DNA from: Bin5 sp022827195
GTDB lineage: Bacteria > Chloroflexota > Anaerolineae > Caldilineales > Caldilineaceae
Direction: 5' to 3'
DNA length: 64,000 bases
NCBI GenBank assembly: GCA_965208275.1
Contig: OZ242331.1
Location: forward strand, 3,100,001 to 3,164,000
Below the pieces are notes generated by a model. That model was not told the origin of the DNA. It was given only the letters and a program-made list of their open reading frames with translations, and made no database searches. Both the position numbers and the translations under genes were made by a program. Positions within the stretch are counted from its first letter, which is position 1; each line of letters starts with the position of its first letter. Shown here piece after piece: positions 53,061 through 61,702 of this stretch.

Positions 53061-54500
53061 TCAGTTTGGCCGTCCTGGGAAAAACCTGCCTGTCTTCCCG
53101 ACAGACAGCTCTTGCACCGCACTTATGACAGAACTTCCAGATCGAATGATACTGCCATTGGCCGTCGCAGAAAGGTTTTTTGCCCTCATTGGAATTGCTT
53201 TGACTGCCTCCCCAAAAGAGGAAAAAAATGGAAGCTGCTGCCTTTCGAAGACGGCCCACCACCCTAGGGCCAATTTGACTCCCCTCGCTCCCATGAGGGC
53301 GAAAGATGCCCCCTGAAGCACAAAAAACACCGGAGTCAGTATTGGAATCATGAAAGGGAAGACCAGCGAGATGCCGACAATTATGCCGGTCGTGAAGAAC
53401 GCCCCACCGCCATCCATGACGCCTGCGCGCACCACTCTTTGCACCATCTCACGCTTCGTAATTCTGCCCTCCGCATAGTCCAGCCCGCACTCCAGGCAGG
53501 CCAGTGCGCCGCCTACGACCACCGCCATTATCGCACCTTTAACCATACCGCTTGCCGTTTGTGTGACGGCGGCCCGAATGGCATAGGAACGCAGAACAGC
53601 TTTGGCGTCGGCTATGTCGGCCAGGCTCATCGGATTGGGCCCCAGGGCGTTGTTCTTTTCAAGACTCCACCAAATCGCGTTTTCCCCGGTCGATGGTCCT
53701 TTCCGCCATCTAGGGATGATGTGGGACCAACTCTTTCCATGGTGAAACTTCGACAGCGCGTCAGGGCCGCCCGCACGCACCTGTGTAGGAATGCTCTCCC
53801 AGACCCCTAGGGCGTGGGCCAGATTCTTGTGTTCCCTCCCAGCCCACCGGTATTTCGATATCAATTCCCTTGGCAAATTGCTGAAGTTGAGGTTGCGAGC
53901 AAACGTATTGAGAAAGTGACCCACCACCCACAGCGCCCCAGCACTTGACGATAACAGTCCGATATAGGGCGCCCTAAACAACCTTTTGAATCTCTTGCTT
54001 ATGCCGTTGTGGCCATTTTGAACTGCATGTTGCATTTCTCGACCATACAGGCGCAAACGCCTGTCCCCATCGCCAAAGCTGTAGCCTTGCCGCGCACCGT
54101 AACTGAAGACGCGTCGTTGACCGTAGCTTCGGACTTTTGGGCCACCATAGCTATAGCCGCGTCGCGTACCGTAGCTGCAGACGCGTCTCAAGCCGTAGCT
54201 GTGAGCGATTCGGTTGCTATAGCTGCGGGCGCGTCGGTCGCCATGTGGCCTCTTGGAACCTTGCGACGAACCATAGGAGCGGCTGCTCCTGGAGTTTCCA
54301 ACATAGGCTTTGTCATGTCCGTCCCGAGAATTCGGGCCATTGAGATGTATTGGAGAAGATGCGCGAAGCGCACTAGGAGATACCCGGGTCAACTGCTCTT
54401 CGACCTTGGCGGCTGCGCTCTGAATATGTCGGGACGAAGAAACAGGTTTGGCGGCTTCCCGCTGGAGTCCGCAACGGGACGAATAGGTGCCCTGTGTCAC
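53061..54500 (-). CDS. uncharacterised membrane protein with SYG-rich low-complexity N-terminus
   Basis: A 479-residue protein in three parts. Residues 1-70 are basic and Ser-rich. Residues about 71-153 form a low-complexity region with SYG units of period 8 (Tyr at 94, 102, 110, 118, 126, 134, Phe at 142). From about residue 170 a conserved-looking domain begins, with KFHHGKSWSHIIPRWRKGPSTGENAIWW, which resembles an HNH-type SHIxP segment, and two or three strong hydrophobic helices (VKGAIMAVVVGGALACLE, GIIVGISLVFPFMIPILTPVFF). I do not recognise a named family. The start may lie further downstream. Confidence 0.6.
   Translation of the reverse strand: MTQGTYSSRCGLQREAAKPVSSSRHIQSAAAKVEEQLTRVSPSALRASSPIHLNGPNSRDGHDKAYVGNSRSSRSYGSSQGSKRPHGDRRARSYSNRIAHSYGLRRVCSYGTRRGYSYGGPKVRSYGQRRVFSYGARQGYSFGDGDRRLRLYGREMQHAVQNGHNGISKRFKRLFRAPYIGLLSSSAGALWVVGHFLNTFARNLNFSNLPRELISKYRWAGREHKNLAHALGVWESIPTQVRAGGPDALSKFHHGKSWSHIIPRWRKGPSTGENAIWWSLEKNNALGPNPMSLADIADAKAVLRSYAIRAAVTQTASGMVKGAIMAVVVGGALACLECGLDYAEGRITKREMVQRVVRAGVMDGGGAFFTTGIIVGISLVFPFMIPILTPVFFVLQGASFALMGARGVKLALGWWAVFERQQLPFFSSFGEAVKAIPMRAKNLSATANGSIIRSGSSVISAVQELSVGKTGRFFPGRPN
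54072..54230 (-). repeat. 24-base tandem coding repeat (SYG units)
   Basis: About six to seven imperfect copies of a 24-base unit encode RxxxSYGx octads within the SYG-rich protein. Copies differ mainly in the x positions, showing selection for Tyr and Arg rather than fresh DNA duplication. Confidence 0.7.
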
Positions 54501-54577
54501 TACTCACTCCATTTGCTGTGGTAACGCTACATGATCAGGTCTATTCATCTCTAGCAGATCGCGATTAGAATGGGCAA

Positions 54578-55408
54578 TCACCCCAACGCCATCCCCTTAA
54601 ACGCCTCCACCTGCCCCCGAATCGCCCGCTCCGTCGGCAGCCGCTCGATGCTCGACGCGCCGAAAAAGCCCGCGATTCCCGGCATCATCTGCAGCGCCGT
54701 CCCGACATTCTCCGGCTCGTCGAACGGGCCCCCGTGGCAGATCACCATCTGCTCCGCGTTCACCTTCCGCCCCGCCGCGGCCATCTCCTGCACCTTCTCC
54801 ACCGCCTCCTCCAGCGTGTAGGCCACCGCCGCGCCGATGCTGCCGGCCGTCGTCAGTCCGACGTGCGCCACCAGCAGGTCCGCGCCCGCTTCGGCCATCG
54901 CCGCAGCTTCCTCCGGCGTAAAGACATAGGGCGCCGTGAACAGGTCCAGCTCGTGCGCGATCGCGATCGTTTCGACCTCCTTGTCGTAGCCCATGCCGGT
55001 CCCCTCCAGGTTGTCGCGAAAGACGCCGTCGATCAGGCCGACCGTAGGAAAGTTCTGCACGCCGCTGAACCCGATCTCCCTCAGCTGCTTCAGGAAAACA
55101 TGCTTCAGACGGAACGGATCGGTCCCGCAGACCCCGGCCAGCACCGGCGTGTCCTGCACGACCGGCAGCACTTCCGCCGCCATCTCGACGACGATGCCGT
55201 TGGCGTCGCCATAAGGCATCATCCCGGAGAGCGAGCCGCGCCCCGCCATACGGAAACGGCCCGAGTTGTAGATGATGATCATATCGGCGCCGCCCGCCTC
55301 GGCAAACTTGGCCGAGATGCCGGTGCCCGCGCCGCAGCCGACGATCGGCCGGCCTGCCGCATGTTGGGCCTGAAGCCGGGCAAGAATCTCTCGCCTGGGG
55401 ATCGACAT
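54578..55408 (-). CDS. PEP-hydrolase-like TIM-barrel protein (Tm-1 C-terminal type)
   Basis: A 276-residue TIM-barrel protein of the phosphoenolpyruvate hydrolase-like family, starting MSIPRREILARLQAQHAAGRPIVGCGAGTGISAKFAEAGGAD. Further blocks are IIIYNSGRFRMAGRGSLSGMMPYGDAN, GVCGTDPF, FPTVGLIDGVFR and LVAHVGLTTAGSIGA. It equals the C-terminal half of the plant Tm-1 viral-resistance protein and of fungal homologues. It directly follows the gene for the N-terminal half, so the two probably act together. The reaction is not established. Confidence 0.88.
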   Translation of the reverse strand: MSIPRREILARLQAQHAAGRPIVGCGAGTGISAKFAEAGGADMIIIYNSGRFRMAGRGSLSGMMPYGDANGIVVEMAAEVLPVVQDTPVLAGVCGTDPFRLKHVFLKQLREIGFSGVQNFPTVGLIDGVFRDNLEGTGMGYDKEVETIAIAHELDLFTAPYVFTPEEAAAMAEAGADLLVAHVGLTTAGSIGAAVAYTLEEAVEKVQEMAAAGRKVNAEQMVICHGGPFDEPENVGTALQMMPGIAGFFGASSIERLPTERAIRGQVEAFKGMALG

Positions 55409-55473
55409 ATCGAAGGCTCCTTCCTGTCTGTATTGATGTATGTGGGCAAATCGGGGCGGGACCGGCGCAGACC

Positions 55474-56694
55474 CTACTGCTCGTCGCGCAACATCTCCAG
55501 CAGCAGCTTCACCGCCTGCTCGGCAAATTCAGGGTCGTTGATGTTGGCGTCCATCTCGATCAGCGGGATGTCGGCGCGCAGGCCATTCTTGAGCGCGTCG
55601 AAACAGGCGCCGTCCGCGGCCGGATCCCAGAAGCGGTCGCCTTCGCTATCCAGCATCGAGACGCCTTTGAGCGGGATCAGCACCGCGACCTTTCCCGGCG
55701 AGCCGGCGTTCGCCGCCGCCGCCAGCATCGCGCCCATCTGCTGGTTCTCCTCCTCGTTCGTGCGCAGCAGCGTGACCTCCGGGTTCCACTCGTAGAGTGT
55801 GCGCTCGCGGTAATGCTCCGGCACCGTCTCGATGCCGCCGAAGTTGGCCATGTCGACACAGCCGGGCACGATCACGGTCGGGATGCCCTGCCGCGGCGCC
55901 GCCTGCACCCGCTCCGGGCCCGCGCTGAACACGCCGCTGCAGATTTCGTCCGCCAGCTCGGTCGTCGTGATATCCAGGCAGCCCGCGATGTAGTCGGCGC
56001 CGATCAGGTCCTCCATCGTCCGCCCGCCGCTGCCGGTGGCGTGGAAGACCAGCACTTCGTACCCTTCCGACTCAAGCAGGCCGCGCGCGTGGTCGACGGC
56101 CGCGGTCGTATTGCCGAACATCGAGGCCGCGATCAGGGGCCGCTCGTGCGCGGCCGCTTCGGCCTCGGTCTGCACCATCCCCGCGATCGCTCCAGCCGCA
56201 TTGGCATAGATGGCGCGGCTCAGCCGGTTAATGCCGGCCACGTCAACGACCGAGGGCATGAAAGTGATGTCCTTGCTGCCCGCGTACGCGCTGACGTCCC
56301 CGCCGCCGACGGTCGAGACCATCACCTTCGGCACGCCGACGGGAAGCGTGCGCATCGCCGTGGTTGCGAGCGACGTGCCGCCGCTGCCGCCCATCGCCAG
56401 AATGCCGTCAAACCGACCCTCACCGTAGAGCCGCTCGACGACCGAGGCCAGCCCCTCAGCCATCGTCCGCATCGCCTCGTCTTTGTGTGTTCCGGAGGCC
56501 AGGTAGGCCAAGTCGCCGCCTGCGGCCGCAGCCACCTCGCCGCGGCTGACGTCGGGCGCAAATGCCGGCTCACCCATCACGCCGAAATCGACCACAAGGG
56601 TCCGCAGGCCGGCAGCCTCGATCAGGTCCTTGACAAACGAGTACTCGACGCCCTTCGTGTCCAGCGCGCCGACGAGAAGAACGGTTCCGGACAT
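55474..56694 (-). CDS. Tm-1-like ATP-binding domain protein (UPF0261)
   Basis: A 406-residue protein of the UPF0261/Tm-1-like ATP-binding family. It begins MSGTVLLVGALDTKGVEYSFV and contains GILAMGGSGGTSLATTAMRTLPVGVPKVMVSTVGGGDVSAY, ASMFGNTTAAVDHAR and FHATGSGGRTMEDLI, with the later NEEENQQMG and ADIPLIEMDANINDPEFAEQ segments. AGGAGGAATGCC precedes the ATG at 56694, which is preferred to the ATG at 56721. It is 65 bases upstream of the TIM-barrel partner. The activity of the family is unknown. Confidence 0.9.
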   Translation of the reverse strand: MSGTVLLVGALDTKGVEYSFVKDLIEAAGLRTLVVDFGVMGEPAFAPDVSRGEVAAAAGGDLAYLASGTHKDEAMRTMAEGLASVVERLYGEGRFDGILAMGGSGGTSLATTAMRTLPVGVPKVMVSTVGGGDVSAYAGSKDITFMPSVVDVAGINRLSRAIYANAAGAIAGMVQTEAEAAAHERPLIAASMFGNTTAAVDHARGLLESEGYEVLVFHATGSGGRTMEDLIGADYIAGCLDITTTELADEICSGVFSAGPERVQAAPRQGIPTVIVPGCVDMANFGGIETVPEHYRERTLYEWNPEVTLLRTNEEENQQMGAMLAAAANAGSPGKVAVLIPLKGVSMLDSEGDRFWDPAADGACFDALKNGLRADIPLIEMDANINDPEFAEQAVKLLLEMLRDEQ

Positions 56695-56850
56695 GGCATT
56701 CCTCCTGTAATCTGTTGGCAACAGGCCTCAAACCGCCGCAGATCTCTTCGTACTGCCAAACGGCTCCTGCTTACCCTTCTTTGCGCGAGGACTCCAGTTT
56801 CGCAGATTCATCCTGGGCACCGAGTCTTCAAATGGAGGAGGCTAAGCGGC

Positions 56851-57939
56851 TCACGCCCGGATCCGCTCCTCTTTCTCCCGCGCAATACGCAGAAACTCCT
56901 GCACCTTGACAGGCTGCCCGATGCGGTTGCTTTCGATGGCTGCAAAGATCAGGGCAACCGACTGCAGGTTGTCCTCGACATTCGTCGCCATAGGCGGGCC
57001 GCCGTCCAGCCAGTCGAGGAACTGAGCAATCAACCACTCGTTCCTCCATTTGGATTGCTCAAGCAGAGGGATCTCTTCGCCCTGGCCCTCGCGGCTGTAC
57101 TGCTTCGGTCGATAGGGGAATCGCTCGATGCGCCGGTTGTCCATGATCAGCGTCTCATGCTCGCATTCGGCGCGGACGTACTCGTGCGCCCAGCCGTTGA
57201 AGCCGCTGGCGTTCGTCTTGGCCCCCTCGTAGATGGCGCGCACGCCGTTCTCGAATGTCATCATCACGTGGCCCTGCGAGCCGGAACCATACTCGCCCCA
57301 TTTCGGGTTCCATGTCTGAGCGTAAAGGGATTCGCAATTGGAGTCGACCAGGTCAGCGATGATGTCGAGGTGATGCACCGATCCTTCGATCATCAATGCC
57401 TCTTCCATTGTATGCCGAAAATGCGCGCCCCAATCGCCGAAGTTGCGCAGACCGCAGGTAAAGCGGCACACGACGTAGTCGATCGCGCCGGGCCGGTCCG
57501 AACGCAACTCCTTGCGCAGCGTCGTCTTGTCCTGGTCGAAACGGTGGCTCATCGTCACGCCCATTTTTTTGCCGGCCCGCTTCACCTTATCCGCGATGCG
57601 CACGGAGCCCGAGAGCGTATCGGCGATCGGTTTCTCGGAAATGATGTGCAAATCGTGGGCCAGCGCAATGTCCACCACCGCTTCGTGGAAGGCCGGCGGA
57701 ACGACAACCGAACAGATGTCGGCCCGATTCTCGTCAAAAGCGCGTTCAATATCGGTGTAGCACTTCTCCGGGGGCAGCCCGAGATGCTGCTGCGCGTTGA
57801 TGTGAACTTCGGGGTTGATATCGACAGCCGCCACAACTTCGATGCGGCCGTCGGCGATGTTGGCAGGCAGAAAGCGGGCGCACCAGGCGTTGCCCTGTCC
57901 ACCCGTCCCCACCTGGATCATGCGATACTTTGTGGTCAT
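56851..57939 (-). CDS. Gfo/Idh/MocA family oxidoreductase
   Basis: A 362-residue NAD(P)-dependent oxidoreductase. The Rossmann motif is VGTGGQGNAWCARF, and the catalytic Lys lies in IISEKPIADT. Family members act on sugars and cyclitols such as glucose-fructose, inositol or scyllo-inosose. The C-terminal part is an open beta-sheet domain (HHLDIIADLV with the usual HxxD). It lies between Tm-1-like genes and a cupin, all on the minus strand, suggesting a catabolic unit. Confidence 0.92.
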   Translation of the reverse strand: MTTKYRMIQVGTGGQGNAWCARFLPANIADGRIEVVAAVDINPEVHINAQQHLGLPPEKCYTDIERAFDENRADICSVVVPPAFHEAVVDIALAHDLHIISEKPIADTLSGSVRIADKVKRAGKKMGVTMSHRFDQDKTTLRKELRSDRPGAIDYVVCRFTCGLRNFGDWGAHFRHTMEEALMIEGSVHHLDIIADLVDSNCESLYAQTWNPKWGEYGSGSQGHVMMTFENGVRAIYEGAKTNASGFNGWAHEYVRAECEHETLIMDNRRIERFPYRPKQYSREGQGEEIPLLEQSKWRNEWLIAQFLDWLDGGPPMATNVEDNLQSVALIFAAIESNRIGQPVKVQEFLRIAREKEERIRA

Positions 57940-57990
57940 GGGGCGTATCCTGTCAGCGGGGACCGGTCATTGCGAATCTGTCGACAAGGC

Positions 57991-58389
57991 TCAGCGCAGC
58001 GAACGCCACGGCTCCTCTTCAAAAACATCAACCAGGTCATAGCCTTCCTCGCCGATGCAGGGGCCGAGGATCGCGAGCAGCCTGGCTGGACTCCCGGACT
58101 TGTTGAAGGAGGCATGGACCACGTCGACACTGATGAAGGCTGAGTCGCCGGCGGAGAGCACCTGCTTGTCCTGATCGATCCACTGTTCGATCGAGCCGTC
58201 GATGACGTAGATCACCTCCTCCTGGTCGGGATGCTTGTGGAAGTCATGGCCCTGGCCGTGCTCCAGCGTCACGTCGACGACGACCAGGTTGCGCGCCGCG
58301 GTTGTAGCAGGTCGGCTCACCCAGCCCAATACGCCCCAATCCAAATGATCTCGCTCCATCGCGGCGGCAGTGATAAACTTACCATTCAT
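57991..58389 (-). CDS. cupin-domain protein
   Basis: A 132-residue single-domain cupin. The metal-binding motif 1 is FHKHPDQEEVIYVIDG and motif 2 is GDSAFISVDVVHASFN. It may be a sugar isomerase, a dioxygenase or a binding protein; no further residues decide. It starts the minus-strand group that continues into the Gfo/Idh/MocA oxidoreductase 52 bases later. The upstream 200 bases are shared with the divergent DinB gene. Confidence 0.88.
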   Translation of the reverse strand: MNGKFITAAAMERDHLDWGVLGWVSRPATTAARNLVVVDVTLEHGQGHDFHKHPDQEEVIYVIDGSIEQWIDQDKQVLSAGDSAFISVDVVHASFNKSGSPARLLAILGPCIGEEGYDLVDVFEEEPWRSLR

Positions 58390-58592
58390 AGCGGTTGCTC
58401 CTGACCGATTGTTCCTGTTGAATAGATCGACTGCAGAGGTGTCTGTTGCCGCGACAGTATATCATAGCGGCGGCGCGTCTACACCAAGGCCCCCTTTCCA
58501 CCAACCGCTCGAAACCGAGCCCGCCGCGCGACACTCGTCTTGGACCGCGCGCCGACTCGAAGAACTTAGCCCAGCCACTTGGAGAACGAACC

Positions 58593-59072
58593 ATGTCCGC
58601 CGAACGCACCGCCCACTGGACGCGCAAATTGAACGAGTCCCGCACTGCCCTTTTTGCGCTTCTCGACGGCCTCTCGCCCGAACAGTGGCAGACCAAAGTC
58701 TTCAGCGAGGGCGACGCCTGGACAGTCGCCTCAGTCCTCGCCCATCTCGTTGAAAGCGAACAGGGAATGAGCATCCACGTTCATAAGATTCGCAAAGGCG
58801 AACCCACCATCTCCGATGATTTCGACCTGGAACGCTGGAACGCCGGCCTAACCCGGCGGACGGGCGATGTCGCGCCTGATGAATTGATGAGCCGCGCCAT
58901 CGCGACCCGCGCCAAAACGCTGGAGGTCATGGACTCCCTCAATGACCACGAGTGGGAGCTGACCGGCCGCCACCCCTCGCGCGGCGAGATCATCGTCGCC
59001 CAGTACTACGAGACCATCCACGCCCACGAGACAATGCATTTGCAGGACCTGCGCGCGGCGCTGGGCGCGTGA
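58593..59072 (+). CDS. DinB family protein
   Basis: A 159-residue four-helix-bundle protein of the DinB/YfiT superfamily, with His ligands expected in AWTVASVLAHLVESEQG and ETIHAHETMHLQDLRAALG. Members include thiol-dependent S-transferases; the bacillithiol or mycothiol partner here is unknown. The ATG at 58593 has GGAG ten bases upstream; the longer frame from 58446 has a poor start. It is divergent from the cupin gene. Confidence 0.85.
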   Translation: MSAERTAHWTRKLNESRTALFALLDGLSPEQWQTKVFSEGDAWTVASVLAHLVESEQGMSIHVHKIRKGEPTISDDFDLERWNAGLTRRTGDVAPDELMSRAIATRAKTLEVMDSLNDHEWELTGRHPSRGEIIVAQYYETIHAHETMHLQDLRAALGA

Positions 59073-59251
59073 AGGAGAGTATGACGCCATTCCCGCCCGA
59101 ACACACCGGTTTGGAACGACAGCCGTCAAGAACAAGAATCAGCAAGCGGGTGGCGGCTTGCTGGTCCGAAGACTTACCGAAGACGGGCTCTATGCTTCAA
59201 AGTCTGTGAAGGAATTTGACAAGCTATGTGCTGTTGACATGAGTCGCTATA

Positions 59252-59533
59252 ATGATACAAGGATTCAAGGATAGAAAGACTCGAAGGTTTTTCGCCGGAG
59301 GGCGAGTTCGAGAGTTTCAGGGCTTCGCAGATCAAGCTGTCCGCCGCTTGACGGTATTAGACAATGCAGAGTCTCTTCAGGATTTGGCGCAGTTGCCCAG
59401 CAACAGATTGCAGTCGATCTCAGGCGATCGCGCTGGCGAGTTCAGCATTCGGATCAATCGCCAGTGGAGGCTCTGCTTCCGCTGGGGACAGGACGGGCCC
59501 TACGACGTAGAGATCGTAGACTACCACACTTAG
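59252..59533 (+). CDS. higB: HigB-type toxin (mRNA interferase)
   Basis: A 93-residue RelE/HigB-family ribosome-dependent RNase, starting MIQGFKDRKTRRFFAGG and including QDLAQLPSNRLQSISGDRAGEFSIRINRQWRLCFRW, the HigB signature. The toxin gene precedes its antitoxin, as is normal for higBA. It has no clear Shine-Dalgarno sequence, and a TATAAT overlaps its ATG. The pair lies next to accessory genes and is apparently intact. Confidence 0.9.
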   Translation: MIQGFKDRKTRRFFAGGRVREFQGFADQAVRRLTVLDNAESLQDLAQLPSNRLQSISGDRAGEFSIRINRQWRLCFRWGQDGPYDVEIVDYHT

Positions 59534-59544
59534 GAAAGTTGGAG

Positions 59545-59847
59545 ATGAATGTAAGCAACGGTATGCGACCGGTGCATCCCGGCGAAATACTGAGTGAAGA
59601 ACTTGACGAGCTTGGCATGACGGCCGACGCGCTGGCTGATGCGCTTGATATTCCCGCCGAAACAATCCTGACAGTTCTGAAGGGAGAAGGCAGGCTAACT
59701 GCCGACATGGCGTTGCGGCTGTCGCGTTATCTGGGAACGACTCCACAACTCTGGCTGAACCTGCAAAAGACCTTCGAGTTGCGAAGCGCCGAGATTGAGA
59801 AGGGAAAAGAGATCGAAGAACGAGTATTTCCCAGAGAGATCGCCTAG
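59545..59847 (+). CDS. higA: HigA-type antitoxin
   Basis: A 100-residue XRE-family helix-turn-helix antitoxin (RPVHPGEILSEELDELGMT, ADALADALDIPAETILTVLKGEGRLTADMALRLSRYLGTTPQLWLNLQ). It neutralises HigB and should repress the operon. GGAG lies immediately before the ATG at 59545; the frame is 11 bases after the toxin stop. Complete and normal in length. Confidence 0.92.
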   Translation: MNVSNGMRPVHPGEILSEELDELGMTADALADALDIPAETILTVLKGEGRLTADMALRLSRYLGTTPQLWLNLQKTFELRSAEIEKGKEIEERVFPREIA

Positions 59848-59927
59848 GCCACCGCCACGACTTCACCACAGATCATTGCGCGAGGCGACGCTAGCGGCTG
59901 CCAGCAAGACTCCGGGCCGCCGCTGCC

Positions 59928-61085
59928 TCAAACTGCGAAACGGGCCACCGCTGCCTCGTCGATCTCGACACCCAGGCCCGCCTCCTGCGGCGCGGCGAAA
60001 TGCCCCTCCTGCGGCGCCGGATAGGAAAGGGCGATGCTTCCCTTCCACGCGAGCGCGTCGTGGCTGTGTTCCATAATCTGAAAGTTGGGTATCGCCAGCG
60101 AAAAATGGACCGTCGCCGCCACCGACAATATGCCGCCGCCACCGACGTGCGGCGCGATCGGCAGGTTGAAGCTGTCGCACAGCGCAGCAATTCGCTTGCC
60201 CTCCGAGAGTCCCGTTCGTGCCACGTCCGGCATCGCCACGTCGAACCCGCGCACCGCGATCCACTCCCGCCACTCCCAGACCGTCCGCAGCCACTCGCCC
60301 GTCGCCACCTGCAGCGACAGCGCGCGCGCGACCTCCGCCTGGCCGCGGCTGTCCTCCGGCTGGCAGGGCGCCTCCAACCAGCGGACGCCCAATGCCTCCA
60401 GCCCCTTGCCCAGTTCGATCGCGCCCGACACGTCGCGTGTCCCGTGCACATCCACCAACAACTCGATCTCCGGCCCCACGGCAAGGCGCACCGCTTCCAC
60501 GATCGCAAGCAGCGGCGCATTGGGCATCCGCAGGTGCAGCTTGAGCGCACGATAGCCGGCTGTGAGCAGCGATTCAGCCTGGGCTACCGCCTCGGCAGGC
60601 TCCGCGCCCCCCATGCCCGCGTAAACCGGCACGTCCGGCCGGAACTTCCCGCCCAGCAGCTTGTAGGCCGGTTTACCAGCTGCCTTGCCCAGCAGGTCGT
60701 AGAGCGCCAGGTCAACGGCCGCCAGCGCGTCCACGTAGAAACCCGTTACATGCCCTCGCTCTCGCATCGCGCTGTAGAGACGGTACCAGAGATACTCCAC
60801 GTCATATGGGTCCCGGCCGAGCAGGAGCGGCGCACACAGCTCATCCACGATCGCGGCCGTGACGCGCGGCGCGACCGGCGCCTGGCCCTCGCCCCAGCCG
60901 ACCAGCCCGGTGTCCGTCTCCAGGCGCACCAGGCATGTCTCATGGTTGCGCGAATAGATTGACATCCAGGCATTGGCCGCAATCGTATAGTCCCCGTAGC
61001 TTTCGATCTCCTCGCTTCCACCGCCCGAACCTGTCTCCGCCGGCGGAATCTTCACTGCATAGGCCTCGACCGACGCGATTCGCAT
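59928..61085 (-). CDS. mandelate racemase/muconate lactonizing family enzyme
   Basis: A 385-residue enolase-superfamily enzyme that starts MRIASVEAYAVKIPP. The catalytic site is more standard than in the island copy: K182-L-H184, metal ligands D212 (LVDVHG), E238 (RWLEAP), E264 (ATGEWL), then D287 (MPDVAR) and H313 (APHVGGGG), the His-Asp pair of the mandelate racemase subgroup. It probably dehydrates or epimerises a sugar acid. The ATG at 61085 has AGGAG eight bases upstream. It lies between higBA and the cox genes. Confidence 0.9.
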   Translation of the reverse strand: MRIASVEAYAVKIPPAETGSGGGSEEIESYGDYTIAANAWMSIYSRNHETCLVRLETDTGLVGWGEGQAPVAPRVTAAIVDELCAPLLLGRDPYDVEYLWYRLYSAMRERGHVTGFYVDALAAVDLALYDLLGKAAGKPAYKLLGGKFRPDVPVYAGMGGAEPAEAVAQAESLLTAGYRALKLHLRMPNAPLLAIVEAVRLAVGPEIELLVDVHGTRDVSGAIELGKGLEALGVRWLEAPCQPEDSRGQAEVARALSLQVATGEWLRTVWEWREWIAVRGFDVAMPDVARTGLSEGKRIAALCDSFNLPIAPHVGGGGILSVAATVHFSLAIPNFQIMEHSHDALAWKGSIALSYPAPQEGHFAAPQEAGLGVEIDEAAVARFAV

Positions 61086-61702
61086 ACGTGCCTCTCCTGT
61101 TCCAATTGAGTTGCTGAATAGATACAGCACTATACGCGCATCCGTACGAGCGCACAAAAGCAGCAGGCCAGCCACGCCTTTCCCCTTCTCCGCGGAAGCA
61201 GGGGTATGGCTACCTCCCCGGGAACAATGTGCAACCCCACAGACGTGCTCCCGAAAAGCATCTAACAGGCGCGATGTAGTATATTAAATATTATATAATA
61301 CATACCCAAATTGGCTCGGAGCCTCCCATTTCAGGTGCGCCTGCCGCGCTCCCCCGTTCCCGCTTCGCCAGCCGCCGACAGCCCTTCGACTCCTGCCCAG
61401 AGCCAGGGAAAGACGGCGTATCGGTCCTGCACCGGACGATCGATCGAACGCCATAATGTGCGTTTTGTGCGCCCGGCAGCGGCAGGCGTCCCAAGACCCG
61501 CAACGCCCCCCGCGGGCGCAGCGCCCCCGGTGGAAGCTGTTTGCCCATGGTCAGGTGGTACGCTATAATCCGGTGAATCATGTGAGGCACGGACATTTAC
61601 GACCCCATTGCCAACTTTAGACCGGGTTGGCGGCGTGCCCGGCGGCGTTCCATCACCGAGCCGCCGTTCGTCCGAAGACACCAGGTAAAGAGAGCAGCTT
61701 AA
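61086..61702. other. intergenic region with AT-rich island and the coxG promoter
   Basis: About 600 bases between the enolase-superfamily gene (minus) and coxG (plus). A short AT-rich block at 61278-61302, with a perfect 12-base palindrome TATTATATAATA (61289-61300), stands out in GC-rich DNA. The remaining open frames are shadow-like. No RNA gene is recognised. Confidence 0.45.
61541..61569 (+). promoter_or_regulatory. sigma-70-like promoter of the cox genes
   Basis: TTGCCC (61541-61546), 17 bases, TATAAT (61564-61569). Transcription from near 61576 leaves a leader of about 125 bases before coxG. Confidence 0.6.

Noticed and set aside
55813..58143. Long plus-strand open frame (776 codons) opposite the Tm-1-like and oxidoreductase genes
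   Set aside because: It is antisense to convincing minus-strand genes, has no ribosome site and no recognisable domain.
59216..59253. TTGACA motifs and a TATAAT upstream of higB as a promoter
   Set aside because: Spacings are 8 or 26 bases, not about 17, and the TATAAT overlaps the start codon of higB.
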